64,000 nucleotides of DNA from Limnobacter thiooxidans (GCF_036323495.1 NZ_AP028947.1:1178001-1242000), one strand, 5' to 3'; counted from the stretch's first letter, positions 46,384-55,822 are shown. Made by a program: numbers and translations. The notes: generated from the letters alone by a model not told the origin.

Positions 46384-47244
46384 TTAAAGCAAAAAATCAC
46401 GAACAAGATGAATTTGCTCGTTCTGCACAAAAGTGGGCGCATGTCCTACGCCTTGCACTTCCACAACGCGTGCTTTGGGACCGCGTTGACGCATGTTTTC
46501 AACAGTTAGGTGGTTCAACAAATCGGAATGTTCCCCGCGAACCACCAGCGTGTCAGCCTTGATTGCATCATAGGCTGCCCACAAGGCTGCTTCATGCATC
46601 AAGGTGGTGGATTCTGACAGATTCTGGAATGCCTGCCCAATGGCGGGGTCGTAGTGGGGTATCCAGTACTGGTCTTTTTGAACCAGCACTGAATCGGTCA
46701 GCGCACTCCATTGACTTTCGGTGTGGGGCCCAAAGGGTTGAGAAATGGTGCGTATGTAATTGCGTGCTTCGTCAAGGGTTTGAAATTGAACCGGTTTTCC
46801 GACGTATTCGCCGATGCGTTGCAATGCATTGAAGTTCAGGGTGGGACCGACATCGTTCAAGATCAGTTTTCGAATCGGGTTGTTGGGCAAGCAGGCGTAA
46901 CCCATGCCAATCAAGCCACCCATGGAGGTGCCAAACCAGTCCAGCACTTCAGGGTTCAAACGGGCGACCAGTGCCACGCAGGCGCTGACATAGGTGGATA
47001 CCGCATACAGGGCCGGGTCGGGCAGCCAGTCGGATGCACCGCGCCCCGGCATGTCTGCGGCCACCACTCGCAAATCCTTTCCAAGGTCTTGGGCCATAGC
47101 GTCGAAATCGGCACTGCTGCGGGTCAGACCATGTACGCACAACAACACATGTGGGTTGTCGGGGTCTCCCCATTCGCGGTAGGCTAGTTGATGTAGACCT
47201 TGTGGGCTTAACCATTGGACCTTGTGCAAGCGCGCTGTCAGCAT
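46384..47244 (-). CDS. alpha/beta-hydrolase fold protein
   Basis: A 286-residue hydrolase of the alpha/beta superfamily. Oxyanion region LLCVHGLTRSSADFD, nucleophile elbow DWFGTSMGGLIGMGYA (Ser), acid in VVRGEHSDLL and His in VEVQGVGHAPTF. Substrate unknown; the N-terminal WLSPQGLHQLAYREWGDPDNPHV form is common in Burkholderiales. ATG 47244 has GGAGG upstream. Divergent from the 3-hydroxybutyrate dehydrogenase gene. Confidence 0.85.
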   Translation of the reverse strand: MLTARLHKVQWLSPQGLHQLAYREWGDPDNPHVLLCVHGLTRSSADFDAMAQDLGKDLRVVAADMPGRGASDWLPDPALYAVSTYVSACVALVARLNPEVLDWFGTSMGGLIGMGYACLPNNPIRKLILNDVGPTLNFNALQRIGEYVGKPVQFQTLDEARNYIRTISQPFGPHTESQWSALTDSVLVQKDQYWIPHYDPAIGQAFQNLSESTTLMHEAALWAAYDAIKADTLVVRGEHSDLLNHLTVENMRQRGPKARVVEVQGVGHAPTFVQNEQIHLVRDFLL

Positions 47245-47313
47245 TGTTCAATACCCTCCGTTTAATTGTTGCTTTCAGTATTTCAGAGTTTATTCATTGA
47301 AAGAGGTTCATCT

Positions 47314-48096
47314 GTGGATTTTAAGAGCATGAATGCATTGGTCACCGGTTCGACCAGTGGGATTGGCTTGGGGATTGCCCAACGTCTGGCCGCCAAGGGC
47401 ATGAATGTCATGCTCAACGGTTTTGGTACACCGGAGCAAATTGAGGCGGCCAAGGAAAGTATTTCGTCTCTGGGTGTTCGTGTGGGTTATCACGGCGCAG
47501 ACCTGAGCAAACCTGCAGAAATTGAAGACCTTGTAAGAAGTACCGAAGAATTGTTTGGCCGCGTGGATGTGTTGGTGAACAACGCCGGCATTCAACATGT
47601 TTCGCCGGTAGAGAGTTTTGACCCCGCCAGGTGGGATGCTGTGATTGCAATCAACCTGAGTGCCGCATTTCACACCACGCGCCTGGTGCTGCCCAACATG
47701 CAATCCCGAAACTGGGGGCGCATTGTGAACATTGCTTCCGCGCATGGCTTGGTGGCGTCAGCCAACAAATCCGCCTATGTGGCTGCCAAGCACGGTGTGG
47801 TGGGTTTCACCAAAGTGGTGGCTTTGGAAAATGCCAAAACGGGTGTGACTTGCAATGCTGTATGCCCGGGTTGGGTACTGACCCCGCTAGTGCAGGCACA
47901 GGTTGATGCACGCGCGCACAAAGAGGGCATCACGATTGAAGAAGCCAAGATCAATTTGTTGAGTGAAAAGCAACCTTCCCAGGAATTTGTGACGCCTGAA
48001 CAGTTGGGAGGTTTGGTGGTGTTCCTTTGCTCGGAAGATGCAAATGAAGTGCGTGGTGTGGCGTGGAACATGGATGGTGGTTGGGTGGCGCAATAA
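47314..48096 (+). CDS. bdhA: 3-hydroxybutyrate dehydrogenase (SDR family)
   Basis: NAD-dependent oxidation of 3-hydroxybutyrate to acetoacetate, the usual route from polyhydroxybutyrate breakdown. Short-chain dehydrogenase motifs: NAD-binding TGSTSGIGLGIA, NNAGIQHVSPVE, catalytic Ser in NIASAHGLVAS and YVAAK. The C-terminal LSEKQPSQEFVTPEQLGGLVVFLCS and MDGGWVAQ are characteristic of the 3-hydroxybutyrate subgroup. GTG 47314 has AGAGG upstream; ATG 47329 is an alternative. No PHB genes are in the window. Confidence 0.88.
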   Translation: MDFKSMNALVTGSTSGIGLGIAQRLAAKGMNVMLNGFGTPEQIEAAKESISSLGVRVGYHGADLSKPAEIEDLVRSTEELFGRVDVLVNNAGIQHVSPVESFDPARWDAVIAINLSAAFHTTRLVLPNMQSRNWGRIVNIASAHGLVASANKSAYVAAKHGVVGFTKVVALENAKTGVTCNAVCPGWVLTPLVQAQVDARAHKEGITIEEAKINLLSEKQPSQEFVTPEQLGGLVVFLCSEDANEVRGVAWNMDGGWVAQ

Positions 48097-48146
48097 GCGG
48101 CTTGCTCGTTACGCGCAGTGTGTTTGCTTCTTGTTTAGCCTACCCA

Positions 48147-48225
48147 GCGTGGCTTACCCATTCCGCACTGCTGGGGAGGCCTTGAAGAAGCCTGTTCGGG
48201 CGCGTAGGAGGTATTTAAGCCACGC
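48147..48225. repeat. inverted repeat 3' of bdhA
   Basis: GCGTGGCTTA (48147-48156) is perfectly inverted at TAAGCCACGC (48216-48225). It occupies the place of the A-type palindrome in the other family-1 loci but lacks the GAC-loop-GTC tip, so it is either a decayed A copy or unrelated. Nothing else recognisable lies between here and 48360. Confidence 0.5.
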
Positions 48226-48424
48226 AATGGCGCACCAACTCAGCAGGTGTATCGACTCGCGTCGTGCACTGCGCATTTGCCACCATTTGGAGTCAGATCC
48301 AGATCTAGGTCCACCGCGCTGGTGTGCAGTCAACCACCACGGTTCGTCCATGCACACCCGCGCGATGATTCACTGTCAGGTTCAGCCCATTCAGCAGCGA
48401 TTTTCCAATCGTTCCGCCATTCAA

Positions 48425-48545
48425 GAAAACCTGCCCGTTTTAATTCACACGCCACGTTCGGCGATCAGCCGACAACACACTCGACCGTCTCTTTTGTCGA
48501 GTGTGTTGAGTCAGTGTGAATTCAAAAAGGGATTAACAGGTTTTC
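48425..48545. repeat. family-1 long palindrome, copy 3B
   Basis: Perfect foot GAAAACCTG (48425-48433) / CAGGTTTTC (48537-48545). Perfect 13-bp apical stem CAACACACTCGAC (48473-48485) / GTCGAGTGTGTTG (48496-48508) around the 10-nt loop cgtctctttt (48486-48495). Middle stem AATTCACAC / GTGTGAATT, covarying with CACAT/ATGTG in copy 1B. It lies between bdhA (+) and the transglutaminase gene (-). Confidence 0.88.
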
Positions 48546-48551
48546 AGGCGG

Positions 48552-48630
48552 GCGATTGGAATTCGCGCTAAATGAGCATCAAAACCGCTACAGTGACTGT
48601 ATTCGCGCTGAATGGGCACATGACAACTTG
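48552..48630. repeat. two tandem 40-bp tail units after palindrome 3B
   Basis: The word ATTCGCGCTnAATGnGCA recurs at 48561 and 48601 (period 40), in the same position as the tail arrays after copies 1B and 2B and with the same GCGC...GGGC core. It ends just before the stop codon of the transglutaminase gene. Confidence 0.65.
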
Positions 48631-48634
48631 GTGG

Positions 48635-49438
48635 TCAGTCCACGCGCTGAATGGTCACTGAAACTTCAAGGCTTTCCTGCCCACCCCCGGTTCGTATGCC
48701 ACGAACCGGCGACGCACCCGTGAAGTCTTTGCCCACAGCAAGCCTGCAATGGTTGCCCCGCACCAAGGCCTTGTGCGTGGCGTCCACCCCAAGCCATTGT
48801 CCCCGGTCTTTGTCAAACACTTCAACCCAGGCATGGCTGTCGTGCTGTTCAACATTCGGATTAAAAAAGTAGCCGCTGACATATCGGGCAGGAATTCCAT
48901 GGGCGCGCAGACAGGCCAGCATTACATGGGAGTGATCCTGACATACCCCTTGTCCGTTCTCGAAGGCCTCCAGCGCCGAGTCTGCCACTGTCGTGCTTCC
49001 CTTGGTATAGGCCACGCGGTCTGCCACAGCGTTGGCCAGTGTCAGCACACGGTGATCAAATGGGATATTTGTGTCGGTCACAAAACTGGCGAAGTCTTTC
49101 ATTTCGTCATTGAAGCCGGTCAGCGCGGTGGCGGGGGTGTAAACCAGCGGATTCAGTGTGTCGCTGACGGCTGGCAAGTAGCCACCTTGCAGTTCATCAA
49201 TTTCAACATGGCCACAGGACAGAACGCTGAGTTCCCGGTGTTGCTGATTCACCGAGAAGGTCAGAACCGTGTTGCCATAATGATCCTGTGCGCTGTGTTG
49301 CCGCGCAGGTGTTTTGACTTTCCAGTCCAGTATTCGCTGGCTGTAATCCTGTTGCGGTGTCAAACGCACGTGCTGAATGCTGTACAGCACGGGCCAGGTG
49401 TAGCTGTAGGCTGTGTGGTGTTGAATGCGCAGTCTCAT
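48635..49438 (-). CDS. transglutaminase-like cysteine peptidase family protein
   Basis: COG1305-type protein with the papain-like triad: Cys in GQGVCQDHSHVMLACLRAHGIPARYVSGY, His in DSHAWVEVFD and Asp in WLGVDATHK. The N-terminal beta domain (MRLRIQHHTAYSYTWPVLYSIQHVRLTPQ) is the usual partner in this family. Cytoplasmic by lack of a signal peptide. Third gene of an operon with a circularly permuted ATP-grasp protein and an alpha-E protein; it overlaps the latter by 4 bp. The system's product is not established. Confidence 0.88.
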   Translation of the reverse strand: MRLRIQHHTAYSYTWPVLYSIQHVRLTPQQDYSQRILDWKVKTPARQHSAQDHYGNTVLTFSVNQQHRELSVLSCGHVEIDELQGGYLPAVSDTLNPLVYTPATALTGFNDEMKDFASFVTDTNIPFDHRVLTLANAVADRVAYTKGSTTVADSALEAFENGQGVCQDHSHVMLACLRAHGIPARYVSGYFFNPNVEQHDSHAWVEVFDKDRGQWLGVDATHKALVRGNHCRLAVGKDFTGASPVRGIRTGGGQESLEVSVTIQRVD

Positions 49439-50394
49439 GCCTCAAGCGGCACCAGGAAGTCTTTGCTGATGCGGTTGCCCAGGTCATTGACGCGTTCCAG
49501 GAAATTGGTGAGGTATGCGTGCAAGCCCATTTGCAAAATGTCGTCAATCTGACTGTACAGCAACTCTGCTCGCAGCTTTCCGGCACGCCGCTCGGTGTTG
49601 GCCGAGTAGTCGTTGCTGATCATTTCGAGGTTGATGCACACTTCGTTCAATGAAGCCAGCAATGAACGTGGCATGTCGTCTCGAAGGATCAACAGTTCCG
49701 CAACACGATCTGGTGTAATCACATCCCGGTAAACTTTGCGGTAGGTTTCAAATGCTGACACGGAACGCAAAATTGCCGCCCAGTGGTAATAATCGGCATG
49801 TGGGTCGGCCGTACTTAAATTGGCCAGTGGACTGAATGGCATGCTGTGGAATTTCACATCCAGCAAGCGCGCGGTGTTGTCAGCGCGCTCCAGAAAGGTG
49901 CCCAAACGGATGAAGCGGAAGGCATCGTCTTTCAGCATGGTGCCAATGGTTACCCCGCGTGACAAATGGCTACGAAACTTTACCCATTCGAAAAACTCGG
50001 ACGGGTCGCGTTCAACCGTGCCGTCAGCCAACACCTTTTTCAATTCAAGCCAGGTGGTGTTGTTGGTTTCCCAAACTTCGGTCGTCAATGCGCCCCGCAC
50101 AGCCCGCGCGTTTTCACGTGCGCCTTGCAGGCAGCAATAAATGCTTGATGGGTTGGTGGGGTCTTTGACCATGAAATCGATCACCGCCTCGGCGCTCACA
50201 TCGTCGTGACGCTTTGCAAAGGCTTCGGTCAGTTCGCAGATCGACAACATGGCACGCCAGCCTTGTTCAGCATTTTCTGCATCCTGTGGAAGCAGGGCGG
50301 TTTGCACATTCACATCCAGCATGCGTGCGGTATTTTCGGCGCGTTCAATGTAACGGGCCATCCAGAACAAATGGTCAGCAGTTCTACTCAGCAT
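49435..50394 (-). CDS. alpha-E domain protein
   Basis: A mostly helical 319-residue protein of the alpha-E (COG2307) family, recognised by MLSRTADHLFWMARYIERAENTARMLDVN at the N-terminus and a repeated IRLGTFLERADNTARLLDVKF in the middle. Almost always encoded with a circularly permuted ATP-grasp enzyme and a transglutaminase-like protein, as here. Function unknown; it may act as a scaffold or carrier for the ligase, by inference. Confidence 0.88.
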   Translation of the reverse strand: MLSRTADHLFWMARYIERAENTARMLDVNVQTALLPQDAENAEQGWRAMLSICELTEAFAKRHDDVSAEAVIDFMVKDPTNPSSIYCCLQGARENARAVRGALTTEVWETNNTTWLELKKVLADGTVERDPSEFFEWVKFRSHLSRGVTIGTMLKDDAFRFIRLGTFLERADNTARLLDVKFHSMPFSPLANLSTADPHADYYHWAAILRSVSAFETYRKVYRDVITPDRVAELLILRDDMPRSLLASLNEVCINLEMISNDYSANTERRAGKLRAELLYSQIDDILQMGLHAYLTNFLERVNDLGNRISKDFLVPLEA

Positions 50395-50403
50395 ATTTGC
50401 TCC

Positions 50404-51819
50404 TTATCGTTCCAATACCCAGGTGTCTTTGGTGCCGCCACCCTGGCTGCTGTTCACCACCAGTGATCCTTCGCGCAAGGCCACGCGGCTCAAACCGCCC
50501 GGAATCAGGCTGACCTTGCTGCCTGATAACACAAAGGGCCGAAGGTCAATGTGGCGGGGTGCAAGCCCTGATTCCACAAAGGTGGGGCAGGTGGACAGCG
50601 CCAAAGTGGGTTGCGCGATGAATTTCGCCGGATCTGAAATCAGTTTTTGGCGGAAATCCTCGATTTGTTCTTTTGTTGAGGCAGGTCCAACCAGCATGCC
50701 GTAGCCGCCTGCACCATGCACTTCTTTCACTACCAGTTCAGGCAGTTTGGACAGCACCTCTTTCAAGTGCTCGGGCTTGCGACACTGCCAGGTAGGCACG
50801 TTCTTGATGATGGGCTCTTCACTCAGGTAAAAGCGGATCATGTCTGGCACGTAAGGGTAAATGGATTTGTCATCGGCCACACCGGTGCCAATTGCATTGG
50901 CCAGGGTCACGTTACCGGCGCGGTACACTGACAGCAAACCGGGAACGCCCAATTGGGAGTCTTCGCGGAATGCAAGCGGATCCAGGAAATCATCGTCGAG
51001 CCTGCGATAAATGACATCCACCCGTTTGGGGCCTTGAGTAGTGCGCATGTACAGCACTTCCTCATCCACAAACATGTCTTTGCCTTCCACCAGTTCGATG
51101 CCCATTTGCTGGGCCAGAAAGGCGTGTTCAAAATAGGCGGAGTTGTACATTCCGGGGGTCAGCAACACGACTGTGGGGTCGGTGCTGTTTTGCGGCGACA
51201 CCGAGCGCAGGTTTTCCAGCAGGTTATCGGGGTAATGTTCAACCGGTGCCACGCGATTGCGGGCAAACAATTCCGGGAAAAGGCGCATCATCATTTTGCG
51301 GTTTTCAAGCATGTAGCTCACACCAGAAGGCACGCGCAGGTTGTCTTCCAGCACGTAAAACTCGCCTTCACCAGCACGCACCACGTCCACACCGGCAATG
51401 TGGGCATAAATGTCGCCCGCCACTTTCACACCCTGCATTTCAGGGCGGTATTGTTCGTTGTTGAAAATCTGTTCGGGCGGAATCAGGCCAGTGGCCAGAA
51501 TTTTCTGCTCGTTGTAGATGTCTTTCAAAAACATGTTCAATGCTTGAACACGTTGGCGAAGGCCTGCTTCCAGTATTTTCCATTCGGCCGCAGTGATCAC
51601 GCGGGGCACGATGTCAAATGGAATCAGTCTTTCAGTTCCTGACTCCTCGCCATACACCGCAAAGGTAATTCCTACCCTGCGGAATATGAGGTCGGCTTCT
51701 GCGCGCTTGTTCTGCAAACGCTCCGGGGCCTGGTGTTCAAGCCAGCGTGAGAAATCCTGGTAGTGGTGGCGCACTTCGCCGCCAGAAGTGTTCATTTCAT
51801 CGAAGGGGATTGCTGACAT
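50404..51819 (-). CDS. circularly permuted ATP-grasp protein
   Basis: COG2308-type enzyme with an ATP-grasp fold in permuted order, expected to form amide or peptide bonds. Conserved segments: FDIVPRVITAAEWKILEAGLRQRVQALNMFLKDIY, FYVLEDNLRVPSGVSYMLENRKMM, VVLLTPGMYNSAYFEHAFLAQQMG, NAIGTGVADDKSIYPYVPDMI and ELVVKEVHGAGGYGMLVGP. 471 residues. First gene of the three-gene operon (9-bp gap to the alpha-E gene). Substrate unknown. Confidence 0.88.
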   Translation of the reverse strand: MSAIPFDEMNTSGGEVRHHYQDFSRWLEHQAPERLQNKRAEADLIFRRVGITFAVYGEESGTERLIPFDIVPRVITAAEWKILEAGLRQRVQALNMFLKDIYNEQKILATGLIPPEQIFNNEQYRPEMQGVKVAGDIYAHIAGVDVVRAGEGEFYVLEDNLRVPSGVSYMLENRKMMMRLFPELFARNRVAPVEHYPDNLLENLRSVSPQNSTDPTVVLLTPGMYNSAYFEHAFLAQQMGIELVEGKDMFVDEEVLYMRTTQGPKRVDVIYRRLDDDFLDPLAFREDSQLGVPGLLSVYRAGNVTLANAIGTGVADDKSIYPYVPDMIRFYLSEEPIIKNVPTWQCRKPEHLKEVLSKLPELVVKEVHGAGGYGMLVGPASTKEQIEDFRQKLISDPAKFIAQPTLALSTCPTFVESGLAPRHIDLRPFVLSGSKVSLIPGGLSRVALREGSLVVNSSQGGGTKDTWVLER

Positions 51820-51918
51820 AAGTTGATTGTTCCTGTTCTGTATGGGTTGTGAGTAACAAGAAGCATGCCAAGCCCCCGCAGATGGATTGTGACGCGCTTG
51901 AATGTAAAGTTAACAGTC

Positions 51919-54357
51919 TCAGGGTGCTTTCGCACTGTTTTCGTGCGTATGCCAGTAGCGTCGGCGGGTTTCCGCTGCGAGGGTCACACTGGGAGTGGCC
52001 TCTTTATACTGGAAATGCCATTTCATTGCACCATTTTGGGCCGTGTTGTACACATCAATGTCCATTGAATTAAATCGGGTGATCACTTGCAGGTGAGGAT
52101 GGCCAAACTGGTTTTGCCATCCGGCTTGAATAAGGGCGATTTCAGGTTGAACTGCTTCCAGAAATGGTTCAGTCGACGAAGTTTTTGAACCGTGGTGTGG
52201 TGCAACCAGCACCCTGGACTGAAGCAGATGGGCGCCGTGCGTAGTCAGCAATTGCATTTCCGAAATGGCCTCAATGTCACCGGTCAACAGCACACTGTGT
52301 GTTGCCGTGCTGATTTTCAATACGCAGCTTTGATTGTTTTTTGCCAGCAGTTTTGAGGGTGCATGTTGGTCCGCATTGATTGGAATGGGATCAAAGCGCA
52401 CTCCGTCCCAAATCCATCCTGTCATGTGGTGGCAATCATGCACTTTACTTTTCTGAAGCCTGGCCTGTTGATTCAATGGGTGCGTACTGACAACTGATGA
52501 TATGAATGTCACGGGCGGTGCCTTTAAAAGCATCAGGGGCGCTCCGCCTGAATGGTCTGCATCGTCATGCGACAGCATGAACACATCGGGCTTTTTGTAG
52601 CCATGGGCTGCAAGCCAGGGAAGCAACACTCGCCGGGCGGAATTGGAGCGGTCATTGAAGGCGGGCCCTGCATCGTAAATCAACAGGTGCCGGTGGGTTT
52701 GAATGGCGATGGCCGTGCCTTGGCCCACGTCCATCAATGTCATCCAGAAATCGTTTTCAGCAGGGCGGGGCGCCGGCCATGCCAGCATTGCAACCAGAGC
52801 CAAGCCAATCCATCGGCTGACAAGGCCCGGTGGCAAAAGCAGCACAAGGCAGCCCAGTGCAACCACTGTGTTGATCCACAATGGTTGATTGTGAACAGGC
52901 AGTGCAGCCCAGCTCAATTCATTGAGCACACCAAGCCATTTGCGTTGTACCTGCAGGCTGTCGGCTGCCAACTGTATTGCCCATGTGTGTTGGAACAGCC
53001 CGCCCAGCAATGCCAGTGGGGTGCTGACAAAACTCATCCAGGGAATCGAGAGGGCATTGGCCACCGGGCTGACTAACGATTGCTGGTTGAACAAGATGGC
53101 GCAAGGCAGAATAAGGCCCACAGTCACAGCGTATTGCGCCTTGATTGCATTCGCCACAAATTCATGCCGCGGCTTGATGAAGTAAACATGCCCTTGTGTG
53201 ACAAATATCAGAGTGGCCACGGCGCCAAATGACAACATGAAACCGGCGTCCAGCACGGCCCAGCTGTCAAAGGCCAGGGTCAGGAACAGTGCCAGGAAAA
53301 AAGTGTCCCAACTGCTTTGCAGCCCACCACGCAGTTGCCCTACGCAAAGCGCAAACAGCATGAACACCGTGCGTTGTGCAGGCACCCCCCAACCTGCTAC
53401 CAGCCCATAAAGTATCGCAAACAGCAAACCGAACAGGCTGCCAGCCAACGTCGCGGGAACCCGCAGGCAAAGCGAACTCGAGCGGCGCCAAAGGTTGCTA
53501 GCGAGTTTGCCGGCCAACATGGCAAACAAGGTGATGTGAAGGCCGGAAATTGCCACCAAGTGCGCGATGCCGGTGGTGTTGAACATGTCGCGGTCTTCTG
53601 GTGAAATCAACCCTTGATCACCCACAACCATGGCCAGTACCAATGCCTGTTCTGGGTGACCTTGCAGCGTGTCGATGATCCAGTTGGCAATGTGTAATCG
53701 AAGTTGCTCCATCCAGATCAAAGGGCTCCAGCTTGCAGGTGTGGGTATGAATTGAATACCGCCCTTGAGCTGCGCCGTGCCCGCAATTCGATTGGCAAAC
53801 CAATGCCGGTGTACATCAAAGCCTTCCAGTTGCAAGGTGCCTTTCGGTGGTTTGATGCGCAGTGCAGCTCGAAACTGTTGGCTCGGTGTGACTTCGCGAT
53901 AAAGATCAGCGTTTTCAACAAACAGTTGCAGACGCGCATCGGGTTTCAGGCATTTACTGGTTTTTTGTACATCGAAGGGCGTGTGCTCGATTAACCAGGT
54001 TTGCGCCCCTTTGTCCCGAAAGGTTTTTTCGACCAAGCGAAACTCAGACTCCATACTTTGCTTGTTGCAGTTCAATGGAACCTGTTGCTGTTGATGGGCT
54101 GCTGCCTGAATGCCAGCGGTGGTTTGCGCGCATGCAAAGGCGGCCAACAGGCAAATGGCTTGCTGTGTTCTGGAATGGCAAATGCCGCCTTGCTTCGCCA
54201 GCAGGGTCAGTGCGAGGGCCCAGCAGGCTATTAATGGAACGGTTGGCCCACCACTTACCTGGTTCAATGTGTGCCAAATGGCGGGCAGGTCAGTTTGGCT
54301 GTGAAACAACAACAAACTGAGCAGGTAAGCCAGGCTGAACAGGGATAGGGAGGGCAA
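51919..54357 (-). CDS. comEC: DNA internalization competence protein ComEC/Rec2
   Basis: Inner-membrane channel for uptake of single-stranded DNA. N-terminal hydrophobic DUF4131-type region, an OB-like periplasmic part (about 100-200), the Competence multi-helix domain (GDQGLISPEDRDMFNTTGIAHLVAISGLHITLFAMLAG; VPAQRTVFMLF) and a C-terminal metallo-beta-lactamase-like domain (MDVGQGTAIAIQ, MLSHDDADHSGG, LLTGDIEAISE, VLVAPHHGSKTS). 812 residues, all domains present. The start is a TTG at 54357, for lack of an ATG. It lies downstream of tatD on the same strand. Confidence 0.92.
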   Translation of the reverse strand: MPSLSLFSLAYLLSLLLFHSQTDLPAIWHTLNQVSGGPTVPLIACWALALTLLAKQGGICHSRTQQAICLLAAFACAQTTAGIQAAAHQQQQVPLNCNKQSMESEFRLVEKTFRDKGAQTWLIEHTPFDVQKTSKCLKPDARLQLFVENADLYREVTPSQQFRAALRIKPPKGTLQLEGFDVHRHWFANRIAGTAQLKGGIQFIPTPASWSPLIWMEQLRLHIANWIIDTLQGHPEQALVLAMVVGDQGLISPEDRDMFNTTGIAHLVAISGLHITLFAMLAGKLASNLWRRSSSLCLRVPATLAGSLFGLLFAILYGLVAGWGVPAQRTVFMLFALCVGQLRGGLQSSWDTFFLALFLTLAFDSWAVLDAGFMLSFGAVATLIFVTQGHVYFIKPRHEFVANAIKAQYAVTVGLILPCAILFNQQSLVSPVANALSIPWMSFVSTPLALLGGLFQHTWAIQLAADSLQVQRKWLGVLNELSWAALPVHNQPLWINTVVALGCLVLLLPPGLVSRWIGLALVAMLAWPAPRPAENDFWMTLMDVGQGTAIAIQTHRHLLIYDAGPAFNDRSNSARRVLLPWLAAHGYKKPDVFMLSHDDADHSGGAPLMLLKAPPVTFISSVVSTHPLNQQARLQKSKVHDCHHMTGWIWDGVRFDPIPINADQHAPSKLLAKNNQSCVLKISTATHSVLLTGDIEAISEMQLLTTHGAHLLQSRVLVAPHHGSKTSSTEPFLEAVQPEIALIQAGWQNQFGHPHLQVITRFNSMDIDVYNTAQNGAMKWHFQYKEATPSVTLAAETRRRYWHTHENSAKAP

Positions 54358-54462
54358 AGGCGAAGCAATTCAGTAACAGATAGCCTCGAAGAGTGCAGTA
54401 AGCCTTGCTGGAACACCAATGGTGATGGCCTGCGGGTGACTGGGCCGGTTAACTTGAGTGGA

Positions 54463-55248
54463 TTAGGTTGAGTGGATTAGGGCGGGCAAGGCTCGCACTG
54501 CGTTGGCTTGGCTAATTCTTGAAAGCTCGTTCAAAGAAACATTGCGAAGTTCTGCAATGGTTTGAGCGATGCGCGGCAAATGTTCAGGCGCGTTGCGCTG
54601 TTTGTTAATCCATTCCGGCGCGATATCGGGGCCATCGGTTTCCAATACTAGGGCGTGTTCAGGAAGGTCTTTGGCCAATCGCCGCAATTGCAGGGCGCGC
54701 GTGAAGGTGCAGGCCCCGCCAAACCCCATGCACATGTTAAGTTTCAAAAAATGTTCAGCCTGCTGAAAACTGCCGTTGAAGGCGTGTGCAATTCCACTGC
54801 GTGGTTTGTAGATGCGCAAGCTTTTCAATACGGGGTCCAGCGCCTTTCGCACATGCATGACCAAGGGCAAATCAAAGTCGCGGGCTATTTTCAGTTGGGC
54901 ATTGAAAAACATCACCTGCCTGTCCCAGTTCAAGCCAGGTACAAAGCCGTCCAGGCCGATTTCACCGATGCCGGCGAATTTCGGGTCGTTCAGTGATTCC
55001 CTGATTTTCTGTTGCAAGATTTGAAGATCATTGTCATGCGCCCGGTCCACAAACACCGGGTGTATGCCCAGGCAGTACACCGCCCCCGGTATGTCGTGGG
55101 CCAACCGCTTTACCGCATCAAAGTTGAATGCCCCTACGGCTGGTAACACAAAGCGGGTAACATTCAGAACTTGCGCACGTTGAACCACCTCCAGCCGGTC
55201 GCTGTCGTATTCAGAAGCATCAAGATGAAGGTGCGTGTCGGTCCACAT
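54463..55248 (-). CDS. TatD-family metal-dependent hydrolase
   Basis: TIM-barrel nuclease-type hydrolase. Metal ligands are visible in TDTHLHLDASEYD, GEIGLDGF (Glu), LVMHVRKALDP (His), IAHAFNGSFQQ (His) and LVLETDGPDIAP (Asp). 261 residues. The 3' end carries a 14-bp tandem duplication (TTGAGTGGATTAGG on the plus strand, 54454-54467 and 54468-54481) that includes the stop codon and sets the last residues. Confidence 0.92.
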   Translation of the reverse strand: MWTDTHLHLDASEYDSDRLEVVQRAQVLNVTRFVLPAVGAFNFDAVKRLAHDIPGAVYCLGIHPVFVDRAHDNDLQILQQKIRESLNDPKFAGIGEIGLDGFVPGLNWDRQVMFFNAQLKIARDFDLPLVMHVRKALDPVLKSLRIYKPRSGIAHAFNGSFQQAEHFLKLNMCMGFGGACTFTRALQLRRLAKDLPEHALVLETDGPDIAPEWINKQRNAPEHLPRIAQTIAELRNVSLNELSRISQANAVRALPALIHST

Positions 55249-55263
55249 ACTTTAAAGTTTGCC

Positions 55264-55821
55264 ATGTTTCGTCGCAAAATTCGCCAATACCTGCCAACGC
55301 CAGAACACTTTGACCAACTGGTTTGGGCAAGACCGTTCAAGCGGTTCCTTGCGCACCCCAATATTTGGGCTTTGAACCGAAAAAGCGTTGCAGGCGGCGT
55401 GGCGGCCGGGCTGTTCTGCGGCTTGATTCCCGGTCCGTTTCAAATATTGGGTGCCTTGATGTGGGTGCTGGTTGCCAAGGTCAACATGCCTGTGGCATTT
55501 GTGACCACCCTGTACACCAATCCCATCACGATTGTGCCCTTGTATTTGATCGCGGTCGCTTATGGACAGTTCTTGCTGGGTGAAATCGGCGAAGCTCGAG
55601 TCAGCGCTGTGCCCGACTGGAACTGGTCTGATTGGGGAGGCTCCACCCACGCCATGCTGGACTGGATGTGGTCCATGGGGCCTTCACTGGCGGTGGGATT
55701 GCCCGCTTTGATGGTTACATTGTCCGTGCTGGGTTACTGCAGCGTGCGCCTGGCCTGGAACATCGGGGTTCGAATTGCCGTGGCTCGCAGGCGCAAGCGG
55801 GTTTTTCAAAAACCCGCTTGA
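55264..55821 (+). CDS. DUF2062 membrane protein
   Basis: A short inner-membrane protein of the DUF2062 family: MFRRKIRQYLPTPE at the N-terminus, then AGGVAAGLFCGLIPGPFQILGALMWVLVAKVNMPVAFVTTLYTNPITIVPLYLIAVAYGQFLLG with three hydrophobic segments, and a fourth near VGLPALMVTLSVLGYCSV. Function unknown. ATG 55264 is chosen from family start; no clear ribosome site. It starts 15 bp from the divergent tatD gene, so promoters overlap the coding ends. Confidence 0.87.
   Translation: MFRRKIRQYLPTPEHFDQLVWARPFKRFLAHPNIWALNRKSVAGGVAAGLFCGLIPGPFQILGALMWVLVAKVNMPVAFVTTLYTNPITIVPLYLIAVAYGQFLLGEIGEARVSAVPDWNWSDWGGSTHAMLDWMWSMGPSLAVGLPALMVTLSVLGYCSVRLAWNIGVRIAVARRRKRVFQKPA
55794..55820. terminator. palindrome at the convergent gene ends
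   Basis: CAAGCGGGTTTTT (55794-55806) is a perfect inverted match of AAAAACCCGCTTG (55808-55820). It covers the last codons of the DUF2062 gene and touches the lolD stop (55823). The A/T blocks inside the stem make it resemble a compact bidirectional terminator, although no T-run follows outside it. Confidence 0.4.
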
Positions 55822-55822
55822 G

